From JBGSIZ01 sp041742255 (GTDB lineage Bacteria > Pseudomonadota > Alphaproteobacteria > Rhodobacterales > Rhodobacteraceae), in assembly GCA_041742255.1 (NCBI GenBank), contig JBGSIZ010000333.1, positions 1 through 12,472 on the forward strand: a stretch of DNA of 12,472 bases, read 5' to 3'. The position numbers and the translations under genes are program-made. The notes beneath the pieces are model-generated. The model did no database searches. It had not been told where the DNA came from and worked only from the letters and a program-made list of their open reading frames with translations. This document shows, piece after piece, positions 1 through 6,286 of the stretch (position 1 is the first letter of the stretch; every line of letters starts with the position of its first letter).

Positions 1-60
1 CGGGGGAGGGTGCGGGTGGAGGCGTGAGGCCGACGACAGCGCGACGTGTCGTTGAGAATG

Positions 61-134
61 TGGAGGCGAGTATCGGAATCGAACCGATCTTCACGGATTT
101 GCAATCCGGTGCGTAACCTCTCCGCCAACTCGCC
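61..134 (-). tRNA. tRNA-Cys (anticodon GCA)
   Basis: This 74-nt gene is read leftward. The acceptor stem is GGCGAGT paired with ACTCGCC, followed by discriminator U and an encoded CCA. The T arm is ATCGG/CCGAT around the loop TTCGATT. The anticodon loop is TTGCAAA with GCA at its centre, inside the stem CCGGA/TCCGT. U73 and the GCA anticodon are the main cysteinyl-tRNA synthetase identity elements. The outermost anticodon-stem pair appears to be a C-U mismatch (E. coli tRNA-Cys has G-U there), which is a small oddity and does not threaten the call. It stands alone, divergent from the methyltransferase gene to its right. Confidence 0.97.
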
Positions 135-146
135 GTCCTGAACGGT

Positions 147-175
147 CGTTTACGGCCCACCTGTGATATCGTCAA
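147..175 (-). promoter_or_regulatory. Sigma70-type promoter of tRNA-Cys
   Basis: Read leftward, there is a -35 hexamer TTGACG (170-175), a 17-bp spacer and a -10 hexamer TAAACG (147-152). Transcription would start near 140, about 6 nt before the mature tRNA 5' end at 134. Hexamers, spacing and position all fit a constitutive tRNA promoter. The rest of the 135-280 gap is the leader region of the rightward methyltransferase gene, where I see no second clear promoter. Confidence 0.6.
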
Positions 176-280
176 GCGATTAGGGGCACGCCATTGTCCC
201 CGCCCTGTCTTTCCGCCGTTGCCCCTTGGTTCGGGATGTGGCACATCTTGGGCAGCATAACTGAACGAAAGAGTTTAGCC

Positions 281-934
281 GTGGCCGACTATGCAACCCG
301 CCGCACGATGATGGTCGACACGCAGGTCCGGCCATCGGATGTGACCAAGTTTCCGATCATTGACGCGATGCTGCATGTGGCGCGCGAAAACTTTGTGCCC
401 CAATCGCTGCGCGAGGCCGCGTATGTGGGAGAAAACCTTGAGATTGGCGGGGGCCGGGTTGTGCTGGAGCCGCGCACCCTGGCCAAGATGTTGGATGCGC
501 TGGACGTCCAGCCCGGCGAGGTCGTTCTCGATATTGGCTGCGGTTTGGGGTATTCCACCGCCGTTCTGGCCCGGTTGTGCGACTTTGTCGTGGCCGTCGA
601 AGACGACGCCCCCCGCGCCGAAGAAGCCCAGAGCCTGCTGTCCGAGGCGGGCGTGGACAATGCCGCCGTGATGGCCGGGCCGCTTGCCGATGGGTCGGCG
701 AAATCCGGCCCCTATGATGCGATCATTCTGCAAGGCGCGGTCGAGGAATTCCCCGAACCGCTGTTGGCCCAGTTGAAGTCCGGTGGCCGGGTCGCTGCGA
801 TTTTCGTGCAAGGCGCGTTGGGCGTCGTGCGGATTGGCTACAAAGCCGGCGACCGGATGACGTGGCGCGATGCGTTCAACGCCGGGGCCCCGGTTTTACA
901 GGGATTTGCCCGGTCGCGGGCGTTTTCCCTGTAA
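281..934 (+). CDS. PCMT-like SAM-dependent methyltransferase
   Basis: This 217-residue cytosolic protein is of the kind usually annotated as protein-L-isoaspartate O-methyltransferase. True PCMT repairs isoaspartyl residues in aged proteins using S-adenosylmethionine. The Rossmann motif I is clear at residues 81-92 (VVLDIGCGLGYS), with the acidic end of strand 2 at VE, residues 107-108. The N-terminal stretch DTQVRPSDVTKFPI is typical of the alphaproteobacterial relatives. The substrate-side GQTIS-like motif of classical PCMT is replaced by VLEPRTLAK, so substrate identity is uncertain. I chose the GTG at 281, preceded by a purine-rich GAAAGAG, over an in-frame ATG at 194 because family members begin at this ADYATRR-type sequence. 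It precedes tolC by 70 nt on the same strand. Confidence 0.85.
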   Translation: MADYATRRTMMVDTQVRPSDVTKFPIIDAMLHVARENFVPQSLREAAYVGENLEIGGGRVVLEPRTLAKMLDALDVQPGEVVLDIGCGLGYSTAVLARLCDFVVAVEDDAPRAEEAQSLLSEAGVDNAAVMAGPLADGSAKSGPYDAIILQGAVEEFPEPLLAQLKSGGRVAAIFVQGALGVVRIGYKAGDRMTWRDAFNAGAPVLQGFARSRAFSL

Positions 935-944
935 CCCGCCATGA

Positions 945-989
945 ATTGGTAAACCGGCGACGTCCTGTCGCCGTAGAACATTGGTAAAC
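945..989 (+). promoter_or_regulatory. Hairpin flanked by direct repeats in the tolC leader
   Basis: A perfect 7-bp inverted repeat, CGGCGAC at 955-961 and GTCGCCG at 967-973 with a 5-nt loop, lies between the methyltransferase stop and the tolC start. Two identical 10-mers, ATTGGTAAAC at 945-954 and 980-989, flank it symmetrically with starts 35 bp apart. No T-run follows, so a classical terminator is unlikely. It may be an operator pair or a leader hairpin affecting tolC; this is inference from layout only. Confidence 0.35.
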
Positions 990-1004
990 AAGGCGGAGTG
1001 GGCG

Positions 1005-2363
1005 ATGCGCAGCACGATAACAGCATTTGCAGCAGCGGCGATGTTCGTTCTTTCGCCAATGGCGGCCAAGGCCGAAACGCTGGCCGATGCCTTGGCATCC
1101 GCCTATGAAACCTCGGGGTTGCTGGATCAAAACCGCGCGTTGCTGCGGGCCGCTGACGAAGGCGTGGCGCAGGCCATGGCCGGGCTGCGTCCGATCCTGA
1201 ACTGGTCCGCACAGGCGACCGGATCGACCGCATCCAATGCCGCCGGGGACAATTGGTCTGCGTCGTTGGGCATATCGGGCGAATTGAACCTGTTTGACAA
1301 TGGCGCCACCCAGTTCGCCATCGACGCCCAGAAAGAAACCGTGTTGGGCACCCGTCAAAGCCTGATCGCCGTCGAACAGCAAGTACTGTTGCGCGCCATT
1401 CAGGCCTATATGAACGTGCGCCGCGACAGCGAATTCGTGACCCTGCGCCAGTCGAATGTTCGCGTGATCACGCAGGAATTCCGCGCCGCCCAGGACCGGT
1501 TTGACGTGGGCGAGATCACCCGCACCGATGTCGCCCTTGCCGAGGCCCGGTTGGCCGCCGCCCGCAGCCTGTTGTCCGCCGCCGAGGGCACCCTTGCCCG
1601 GTCCGCCGAAGAATATGCCGCCGCTGTGGGCCGCCGTCCCGGAACCCTTGCCCCGGTGTCCGCCGCCCCATTGGCCCGGTCCGAGGATGACGCCAAGGCG
1701 TTTGCCCTTCGCAACCACCCCGCTCTGCGCGAGGCCCAGTTTTCGGTGTCCGCCGCCGAATTGACCATCCTGCGCGCCGAGGCTGCGATGAAACCGTCCG
1801 TCAGCCTGTCCGGGCGTGTGACGCTGGATCAGGATTTCAACGATTCGGGGTCTGTCACGTTGGGCGTGGGCGGTCCGATTTATCAGGGCGGGTTGTTGTC
1901 CAGCCGGGTCCGGCAGGTGCAGGCCCAACGCGATGCCACCCGGGCCGGGCTGCACCTTACGGCGGTGAATGTGGAACAGGGTGTTGGCAACGCCTATGCC
2001 AATTTCGCCGTGGCCCAAGCCAGCAAGCGCGCGTTTGACCAGCAGATCCAAGCGTCCCAGACCGCGTTCAACGGTATCCGCGAAGAGGCCCAACTGGGCG
2101 CCCGGACCACCATTGATGTGCTGAACGCCGAACAGGAATTGCTGGACGCCCGCGCCAGTCTGGTGTCCGCCCAAGCCGATGAAGTCGTCGCAAGCTACGC
2201 CATCTTGTCGTCCATGGGGTTGCTGACCGCCGATCATCTGGGTCTGAACGTGCAGCGGTATGACCCCGAAGCCTATTACAATCTGGTCAAGGATGCCCCC
2301 ACCGCAACATCCGCCCAAGGGCAGGCGTTGGACCGCGTTCTGGACGCCATCGGCGGCAACTGA
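1005..2363 (+). CDS. tolC: TolC-family outer membrane efflux protein
   Basis: This 452-residue protein would form the trimeric outer-membrane and periplasmic channel used by type I secretion and RND/ABC efflux systems. The N terminus is a clear Sec signal (MRSTITAFAAAAMFVLSPMAAKA) with likely cleavage after Ala23. The mature part begins ETLADALASAYETSG, typical of TolC, and carries the two repeated helical halves (OEP domain twice) with long Ala/Gln-rich coiled-coil segments. Residues such as GARTTIDVLNAEQELLDAR near the end are family hallmarks, and length matches E. coli TolC closely. I prefer the ATG at 1005, with AAGGCGGAG upstream, to an in-frame TTG at 981 because only the former begins with a proper signal peptide. 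No inner-membrane partner or adaptor gene lies adjacent; the exporter at 7034-8938 is unlikely to be its partner. Confidence 0.93.
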   Translation: MRSTITAFAAAAMFVLSPMAAKAETLADALASAYETSGLLDQNRALLRAADEGVAQAMAGLRPILNWSAQATGSTASNAAGDNWSASLGISGELNLFDNGATQFAIDAQKETVLGTRQSLIAVEQQVLLRAIQAYMNVRRDSEFVTLRQSNVRVITQEFRAAQDRFDVGEITRTDVALAEARLAAARSLLSAAEGTLARSAEEYAAAVGRRPGTLAPVSAAPLARSEDDAKAFALRNHPALREAQFSVSAAELTILRAEAAMKPSVSLSGRVTLDQDFNDSGSVTLGVGGPIYQGGLLSSRVRQVQAQRDATRAGLHLTAVNVEQGVGNAYANFAVAQASKRAFDQQIQASQTAFNGIREEAQLGARTTIDVLNAEQELLDARASLVSAQADEVVASYAILSSMGLLTADHLGLNVQRYDPEAYYNLVKDAPTATSAQGQALDRVLDAIGGN

Positions 2364-2398
2364 CAGCACCACAGTCGTTCAAATTGCCCGTATGTGTT

Positions 2399-2424
2399 GT
2401 GTGACCCCCGGTGAGGGGTTACAC
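2399..2424 (+). terminator. Stem-loop between tolC and the PopZ-like gene
   Basis: The arms GTGTGACCCC (2399-2408) and GGGGTTACAC (2415-2424) pair over 10 positions, one of them G-U, around a 6-nt loop. It starts 35 nt after the tolC stop and ends 40 nt before the next ATG. A short CT-rich run follows rather than a clean T-tract, so it may be a weak terminator, an attenuator or an mRNA-stabilising 3' hairpin. Confidence 0.45.
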
Positions 2425-2464
2425 TTCTCCCGAGGCGAAAAGCACAACAAGCGCAGGAATTCCC

Positions 2465-3538
2465 ATGGCCGACCCGGTACCCAACGCCGATATCGAAGAT
2501 GTGCTGTCGTCGATCCGCCGATTGGTGGCTGACCGTGACTGGGCCCGCGAGGAAGCCCGCAAGGCCGAGGCCGAGGGTCTGGCCCATGCCGTGGACCCTG
2601 ACCCGGCCGGGAAGTTTGTCCTGACCCCGTCGTTGCGGGTGGTGGAGTTGGAGCCGGTCAAGATTGCAGAGGGTCAGGTTGCACCGCTGGACACCCCCGA
2701 GGTTGATGTTGTAGCGGACGTGGTCGCCGCCGAGGAGATTGTTGAGCCTGTTCAGGCGGTTGTGGATGCGCCGCAGGGGGGCGATAGTGCTGATGCGCAC
2801 CTTTCCGAAGAAATGGCGCAAGACCCGCTGCCGACAGATTGGCAGTCTGATCTGGCTGGTTCTAATGCCCCCGATTCTGATGCCCCCGATTCTGTGAGCC
2901 AGGTTTCCGAACCGGACCTTGCCTGGGAGGATATCGAGGAGACCGCCTGGCGCCCCGAACCGATGAGTCGGTTGGCTAGTCTGGAGGCCACGATTGCCGA
3001 ACTGGAAGCCGCCGTAACAGGCCAACCGGACGAATGGGAACCCGATGGCACCGAGGAGATGACGGATATCGGGGCCGCCCCGTTCGTTCACCGGACCCCG
3101 GACCCGTTGCCCCGCGATCCTGCCCGCGATGCTGCGTTGCGCGATATTTCGCGCGACGCCGCCTTGCGCGATATTTCGCGCGATGCCGCCTTGCGCGATG
3201 TTTCGGTGATCCGCCCGGACCCCATGGGTGGCGGGCAGGCTGCCGAGGCGCAGGCCCTGCAGGATGATGCCGCCGATCTGCCAAGTGATCTGTCGGGCGA
3301 ACCGGATGACGATATTGCGGCCGAATTGGCCGAAGATCTGGCGGGGGATGGCGCGGACGATCTGGCCGATTATCTGGACGACTACGGCATGATCGACGAG
3401 GCCATGCTGCGCGATCTGGTGGTTGAAATTGTCCGGCAGGAATTGCAAGGCGCGCTGGGCGAACGGATTACCCGCAACGTCCGCAAACTGGTCCGCCGCG
3501 AGATTTACCGCGTTCTGGCCAGCCAAGACTTTGAATAG
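2465..3538 (+). CDS. PopZ-like acidic polar-organizing protein (DUF2497-type ends)
   Basis: This 357-residue protein has three parts. Residues 9-22 (ADIEDVLSSIRRLV) resemble the N-terminal client-binding helix of PopZ (EEILASIRRII type). Residues 23-305 form a low-complexity, strongly acidic, Pro/Ala/Asp-rich linker. Residues 309-353 (MIDEAMLRDLVVEIVRQELQ, then LGERITRNVRKLVRREIYRVL) resemble the helical oligomerisation end of PopZ. PopZ forms a pole-localised condensate that anchors ParB-parS and cell-cycle regulators in Caulobacter. The linker here is much longer than the Caulobacter one and holds three 9-residue repeats at 221-247. A motif KFVLTPSLRVVE at 50-61 looks conserved and could bind a partner. 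The start is set by an ATG with AGGA 6 nt upstream. The TolC neighbour matches the Caulobacter arrangement as I recall it. Assignment rests on motif and architecture, not alignment. Confidence 0.6.
   Translation: MADPVPNADIEDVLSSIRRLVADRDWAREEARKAEAEGLAHAVDPDPAGKFVLTPSLRVVELEPVKIAEGQVAPLDTPEVDVVADVVAAEEIVEPVQAVVDAPQGGDSADAHLSEEMAQDPLPTDWQSDLAGSNAPDSDAPDSVSQVSEPDLAWEDIEETAWRPEPMSRLASLEATIAELEAAVTGQPDEWEPDGTEEMTDIGAAPFVHRTPDPLPRDPARDAALRDISRDAALRDISRDAALRDVSVIRPDPMGGGQAAEAQALQDDAADLPSDLSGEPDDDIAAELAEDLAGDGADDLADYLDDYGMIDEAMLRDLVVEIVRQELQGALGERITRNVRKLVRREIYRVLASQDFE
3125..3205 (+). repeat. Three in-frame 27-bp tandem repeats in the PopZ-like gene
   Basis: Copies lie at 3125-3151, 3152-3178 and 3179-3205. 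Each encodes RDAALRDIS, with the last ending in DVS, and each begins CGCGAT or CGCGAC and ends TTTCG. The copies differ at a few mostly silent positions. A partial related unit (RDPA) precedes them. Because the unit is a multiple of three, copy-number change would alter linker length without breaking the frame. Confidence 0.9.
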
Positions 3539-3565
3539 TCAAGGTTTCGAATAGCCGCGCGCAGG

Positions 3566-5026
3566 CTACCGCGCCGATATGTCCCGCGCGAGGCCCAGCA
3601 CCCGGTCCACGTCCAGATGGGTTTCCAGATGGTGCGCCAGCGCGTCCAGCGTGTCCTCCACCCCTTGCCCATAGGCCGTGCCGGACGGGGCCGCCCCAAG
3701 GTCCGCAAGGAAGGCCGCCCGGAACCCGTCCGCCGTGAACAACCCGTGCAGATAGCACCCGCGCACCTGCCCATCGGCGGTTGACGCGCCTTCGGTCCGG
3801 TCCCCGACCTGTAGCCACGCATGCGCGCGGTCCGGGCCGTCGGTGTCGCCGATGTGAATCTCGTAGCCTTCGACCATATCGCCCGAGGGCAGATAGGTGG
3901 CCCGCGTCTGGGCCAGCCGTTTGTGCGGTTTCATCTGGGTGACAACGTCCAGATGGCCCAGCCCCGCAACCTCGCCCGGTGGGCCCTCGATGCCGTCGGC
4001 GTCGATGATGCGGCGGCCCAGCATCTGGTAGCCGCCACAAATGCCCAACACCCGCCCGCCGCGACGCAGATGCCCCGCAAGGTCGATATCCCAGCCCATC
4101 GCCCGGAAATGCGCGAGGTCCGCGATGGTGGATTTTGACCCCGGAATAAGGACAAGGTCCGCGTCACCGGGCAAGGGCCGCCCCGGTTCGATGATGTCCA
4201 CGGTCACACCGGGTTCGGCGGACAGCGGGTCCAGATCATCAAAATTGGCGATCCGGTTCAACCGGGGCACCGCGATTTTCAAGGCTCCGCCGGACCGCGT
4301 GGCGATGTCCATCACGTCTTCGGCGGGGAGTTTCCACGCATCCGCAAACCACGGCACGATGCCCAGCGGCGCCCATCCCGTGCGCGCGGTGATGATGTCC
4401 ATCCCTTCGGCAAAAAGGGTGGGATCGCCCCGGAATTTGTTGATCGCAAAGGCCGCGATCAAGTCCCGGTCATGGGCGTCCAGAACCGCGTGGGTGCCCA
4501 CCAGTTGCGCGATGACCCCGCCCCGGTCGATGTCCCCGATGAGGACGGCAGGCACCCCCGCCGCTTGGGCAAAACCCATGTTGGCGATGTCACCCGCCCG
4601 CAGATTGACCTCGGCCGGGCTGCCCGCCCCTTCGACAAGGATCAGGTCATGCGCGGCGGCCAGACGGTAAAAGCTGTCCAGAACGGCGGGCAACAACGTC
4701 GGTTTGAGCTGTCCATAGGCGCGGGCCTTGAGCGTGGTCAGGCGTTTGCCCTGCACGATGACCTGTGCCCCCACATCCGATTCAGGTTTCAGCAGGACCG
4801 GGTTCATGTCTGTGTGCGGGGCAAGGCCCGCCGCGCGCGCCTGAAGCGCTTGCGCCCGCCCGATCTCTCCGCCGTCTATGGTCACGGCGGCGTTGTTGGA
4901 CATGTTCTGTGGTTTGAACGGGGCGACCGACAGGCCCCGCAACCGTGCCGCCCGCGCCAAACCTGCCACCAGCATGGATTTCCCCACGTTGGAGCCTGCA
5001 CCCTGGATCATCACCGATTTTGCCAT
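3566..5026 (-). CDS. cobQ: Cobyric acid synthase (adenosylcobyrinate a,c-diamide amidohydrolase)
   Basis: This 486-residue protein is full length for the family. CobQ amidates four carboxylates of adenosylcobyrinic a,c-diamide using ATP and glutamine-derived ammonia, late in cobalamin synthesis in the cytosol. The N-terminal dethiobiotin-synthetase-like ATP domain shows the P-loop GAGSNVGKS at residues 9-17 and the signature FKPQNMSNNA at 37-46. The C-terminal class I glutaminase domain has nucleophile Cys330 in GICGGYQMLG and the catalytic His427 in GCYLHGLF. The ATG at 5026 follows an AGGGGG-rich leader. It stands alone with no other cobalamin gene in the window, and I see no B12-box in the short leader. 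Its 3' end converges on the PopZ-like gene, with 27 nt between the stop codons. Confidence 0.96.
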   Translation of the reverse strand: MAKSVMIQGAGSNVGKSMLVAGLARAARLRGLSVAPFKPQNMSNNAAVTIDGGEIGRAQALQARAAGLAPHTDMNPVLLKPESDVGAQVIVQGKRLTTLKARAYGQLKPTLLPAVLDSFYRLAAAHDLILVEGAGSPAEVNLRAGDIANMGFAQAAGVPAVLIGDIDRGGVIAQLVGTHAVLDAHDRDLIAAFAINKFRGDPTLFAEGMDIITARTGWAPLGIVPWFADAWKLPAEDVMDIATRSGGALKIAVPRLNRIANFDDLDPLSAEPGVTVDIIEPGRPLPGDADLVLIPGSKSTIADLAHFRAMGWDIDLAGHLRRGGRVLGICGGYQMLGRRIIDADGIEGPPGEVAGLGHLDVVTQMKPHKRLAQTRATYLPSGDMVEGYEIHIGDTDGPDRAHAWLQVGDRTEGASTADGQVRGCYLHGLFTADGFRAAFLADLGAAPSGTAYGQGVEDTLDALAHHLETHLDVDRVLGLARDISAR

Positions 5027-5102
5027 GTCGCCCCCTGTTGGACCTGTCTAGGCAACCGTGGGGACGGGGGAAAGGGGCGTGAGCACGGCCCGCACAGAAA
5101 CG

Positions 5103-5133
5103 AAAACGCGGCCTGAGCAGAGGCCGCGTTTTT
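5103..5133. terminator. Bidirectional rho-independent terminator
   Basis: The arms AACGCGGCCT (5105-5114) and AGGCCGCGTT (5121-5130) form a perfect GC-rich stem with a 6-nt loop. A-rich sequence precedes it and T-rich sequence follows it, so it reads as a terminator on both strands. It lies about 35 nt past the stop codon of the leftward 107-residue gene and upstream of cobQ, so its likely job is to separate those two transcripts. Nothing else is evident in the 5027-5168 gap. Confidence 0.85.
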
Positions 5134-5168
5134 GGGGTGGGGGTGGTCCCCCGTGTCGACACAGCAAA

Positions 5169-5492
5169 TCAGGCTGCCTGTGCTTCCTGTTCGGCGGCAT
5201 GGCGCCGTTCGCTTTCTTCACGCGACAGCGCGACAGAGGTGCGAATCCCCTTGGATACGAATTCCATCAGGCCCTTGACCACCCGTTCGTTCGGGTCGAT
5301 GCCGGCACAGGACAACACTTCGCGCCCGTCGCGCGACCGTGCCCAGCGGGCGATCTGTTCCGGACCGTTGCCATATTTCTTGTCATCCGCGATGGCGTCA
5401 TCAAGTGCGGCAAGCACAACGGCCGCAAACAGTTTGCGGGCCCGGTTGCCTTGTTCGTTGTTAAAGGCGGTTCCGTCAACGAAATCAGTCAT
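5169..5492 (-). CDS. Conserved Rhodobacterales protein, probably DUF6280 family
   Basis: This 107-residue soluble protein has no signal peptide or membrane segment. It reads MTDFVDGTAFNNEQGNRARK, then an alpha-helical Ala/Leu-rich stretch (LFAAVVLAALDDAI), the motif KYGNGPEQIARWARSRDGREVLSCAGIDPNERVV, and ends in a charged helix (SREESERRHAAEQEAQAA). I recognise this as a highly conserved small protein of roseobacters, probably carried as DUF6280, with no known function. A strong ribosome site (TAGGAG) sits just before the ATG at 5492, and a strong terminator follows the gene, so it is probably monocistronic. It is divergent from efp. Segments such as WARSRDGREVLSCAGIDP look constrained, but no catalytic motif is apparent. 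Confidence 0.88.
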   Translation of the reverse strand: MTDFVDGTAFNNEQGNRARKLFAAVVLAALDDAIADDKKYGNGPEQIARWARSRDGREVLSCAGIDPNERVVKGLMEFVSKGIRTSVALSREESERRHAAEQEAQAA

Positions 5493-5589
5493 TTCGTCTC
5501 CTATTTTGTTTTTGCTCTTGTGGTTCTGGCGTGGAGGTCTGTATGCCTCCTTTGAACCGATTCGGGGAGCCTCATTCGGAATAGCAGGT

Positions 5590-5604
5590 ATGCAATTATT
5601 GCAT
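5590..5604. promoter_or_regulatory. AT-rich perfect palindrome in the divergent efp region
   Basis: ATGCAAT-T-ATTGCAT is a perfect 7-1-7 palindrome. It lies 97 nt upstream of the leftward 107-residue gene and 115 nt upstream of efp. It stands out as AT-rich in GC-rich surroundings, as expected of an operator for a dimeric regulator. I cannot assign the regulator. The remainder of the 5493-5719 gap must contain the promoters of both genes, but I see no confident -35/-10 pair. Confidence 0.35.
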
Positions 5605-5719
5605 GGCTACTGCCCTGAATTTGGCATATTTGGGGGTCAAAGCGCCCCGGGATACCCGAGATATAGGGTCTGCCGCGCGCCGATCAACCTTTCGCCACAA
5701 TTCTGACACAAGGCCCAAA

Positions 5720-6283
5720 ATGCCCAAAATCAACGGTAACGAAATTCGCCCCGGCAATATCCTCGATTATGATGGTGGCCTGTGGGCTGCGGTCAAGGTC
5801 AACACGGTCAAGCCGGGCAAGGGCGGCGCGTTCGCGCAGGTCGAATTGAAGAACCTGCGCGATGGTCGCAAGTTGAACGAACGGTTCCGGTCCGAGGACA
5901 AGGTGGACGAGGTCCGTCTGGACCAGAAGGACCAGCAATTCTTGTATGAAACCGATGGCCGTCTGGTGTTCATGGACGCCGAAACATTCGAGCAGATCGA
6001 GATCGACGCCGAATTTCTGGGCGACCGCCGCCCGTTCCTGCAGGACGGCATGACCGCCCGCGTGCAGTATTACGGCGACGAACCCCTTGCCGTGGCCCTG
6101 CCGCCCAAGGTGATCTGCGTTGTCGCCGAAACCGAACCGGTGGTGAATGGTCAGACCGCGTCCAAGAGTTTCAAGCCTGCGATCCTCGACAATGGTGTGC
6201 GGATCATGGTGCCGCCGTTCATCGGCACCGATGAGCGGATCATCGTGAGCACCGAAACCATGGAATATTCCGAGCGCGCCTGA
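5720..6283 (+). CDS. efp: Translation elongation factor P
   Basis: This 187-residue protein is the standard EF-P length. EF-P binds between the ribosomal P and E sites and relieves stalling at consecutive prolines. The sequence opens KINGNEIRPGNILDYDGGLW (KOW-like domain I). Lys34 sits in the tip loop VKPGKGGAF, the position that EpmA modifies with beta-lysine in other bacteria. Two OB-fold domains follow, ending in the conserved GVRIMVPPFIGTDERIIVSTETMEYSERA. The ATG at 5720, with AAGG 6 nt upstream, gives the canonical N terminus; an in-frame ATG at 5603 would add 39 residues unlike any EF-P. The gene is single and its stop faces that of ygfZ across 3 nt. No epmA or epmB lies in the window. 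Confidence 0.97.
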   Translation: MPKINGNEIRPGNILDYDGGLWAAVKVNTVKPGKGGAFAQVELKNLRDGRKLNERFRSEDKVDEVRLDQKDQQFLYETDGRLVFMDAETFEQIEIDAEFLGDRRPFLQDGMTARVQYYGDEPLAVALPPKVICVVAETEPVVNGQTASKSFKPAILDNGVRIMVPPFIGTDERIIVSTETMEYSERA

Positions 6284-6286
6284 TCG

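Noticed and set aside
1..60. Possible 3' end of a gene entering from the left (frame ending in TGA at 25-27)
   Set aside because: Nine codons of RGRVRVEA-type sequence cannot be distinguished from random GC-rich DNA.
194..280. N-terminal extension of the methyltransferase from an ATG at 194
   Set aside because: The added 29 residues (MSPPCLSAVAPWFG...) do not look like the family, and the GTG at 281 begins the recognisable conserved sequence.
876..2372. Long open frame opposite tolC (498 codons) and a similar one opposite the PopZ-like gene (2276-3526)
   Set aside because: These are mirror frames created by GC-rich codon use. Their translations are Gly/His/Gln-rich with no domain, while the opposite strand has clear TolC and PopZ-like features.
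3531..3559. Duplicated stop-like phrase (TTTGAATAG and TTTCGAATAG) after the PopZ-like gene
   Set aside because: Only about nine bases match imperfectly, and a single local duplication has no evident consequence because the first stop is in frame.
5027..5102. Cobalamin riboswitch upstream of cobQ
   Set aside because: The leader is under 80 nt before the terminator and lacks a recognisable B12-box; a cobalamin riboswitch would need much more space.
5603..5719. 39-residue N-terminal extension of EF-P
   Set aside because: EF-P families begin at MPKINGNEIRPG, and the upstream stretch is intergenic-looking and contains half of a palindrome.
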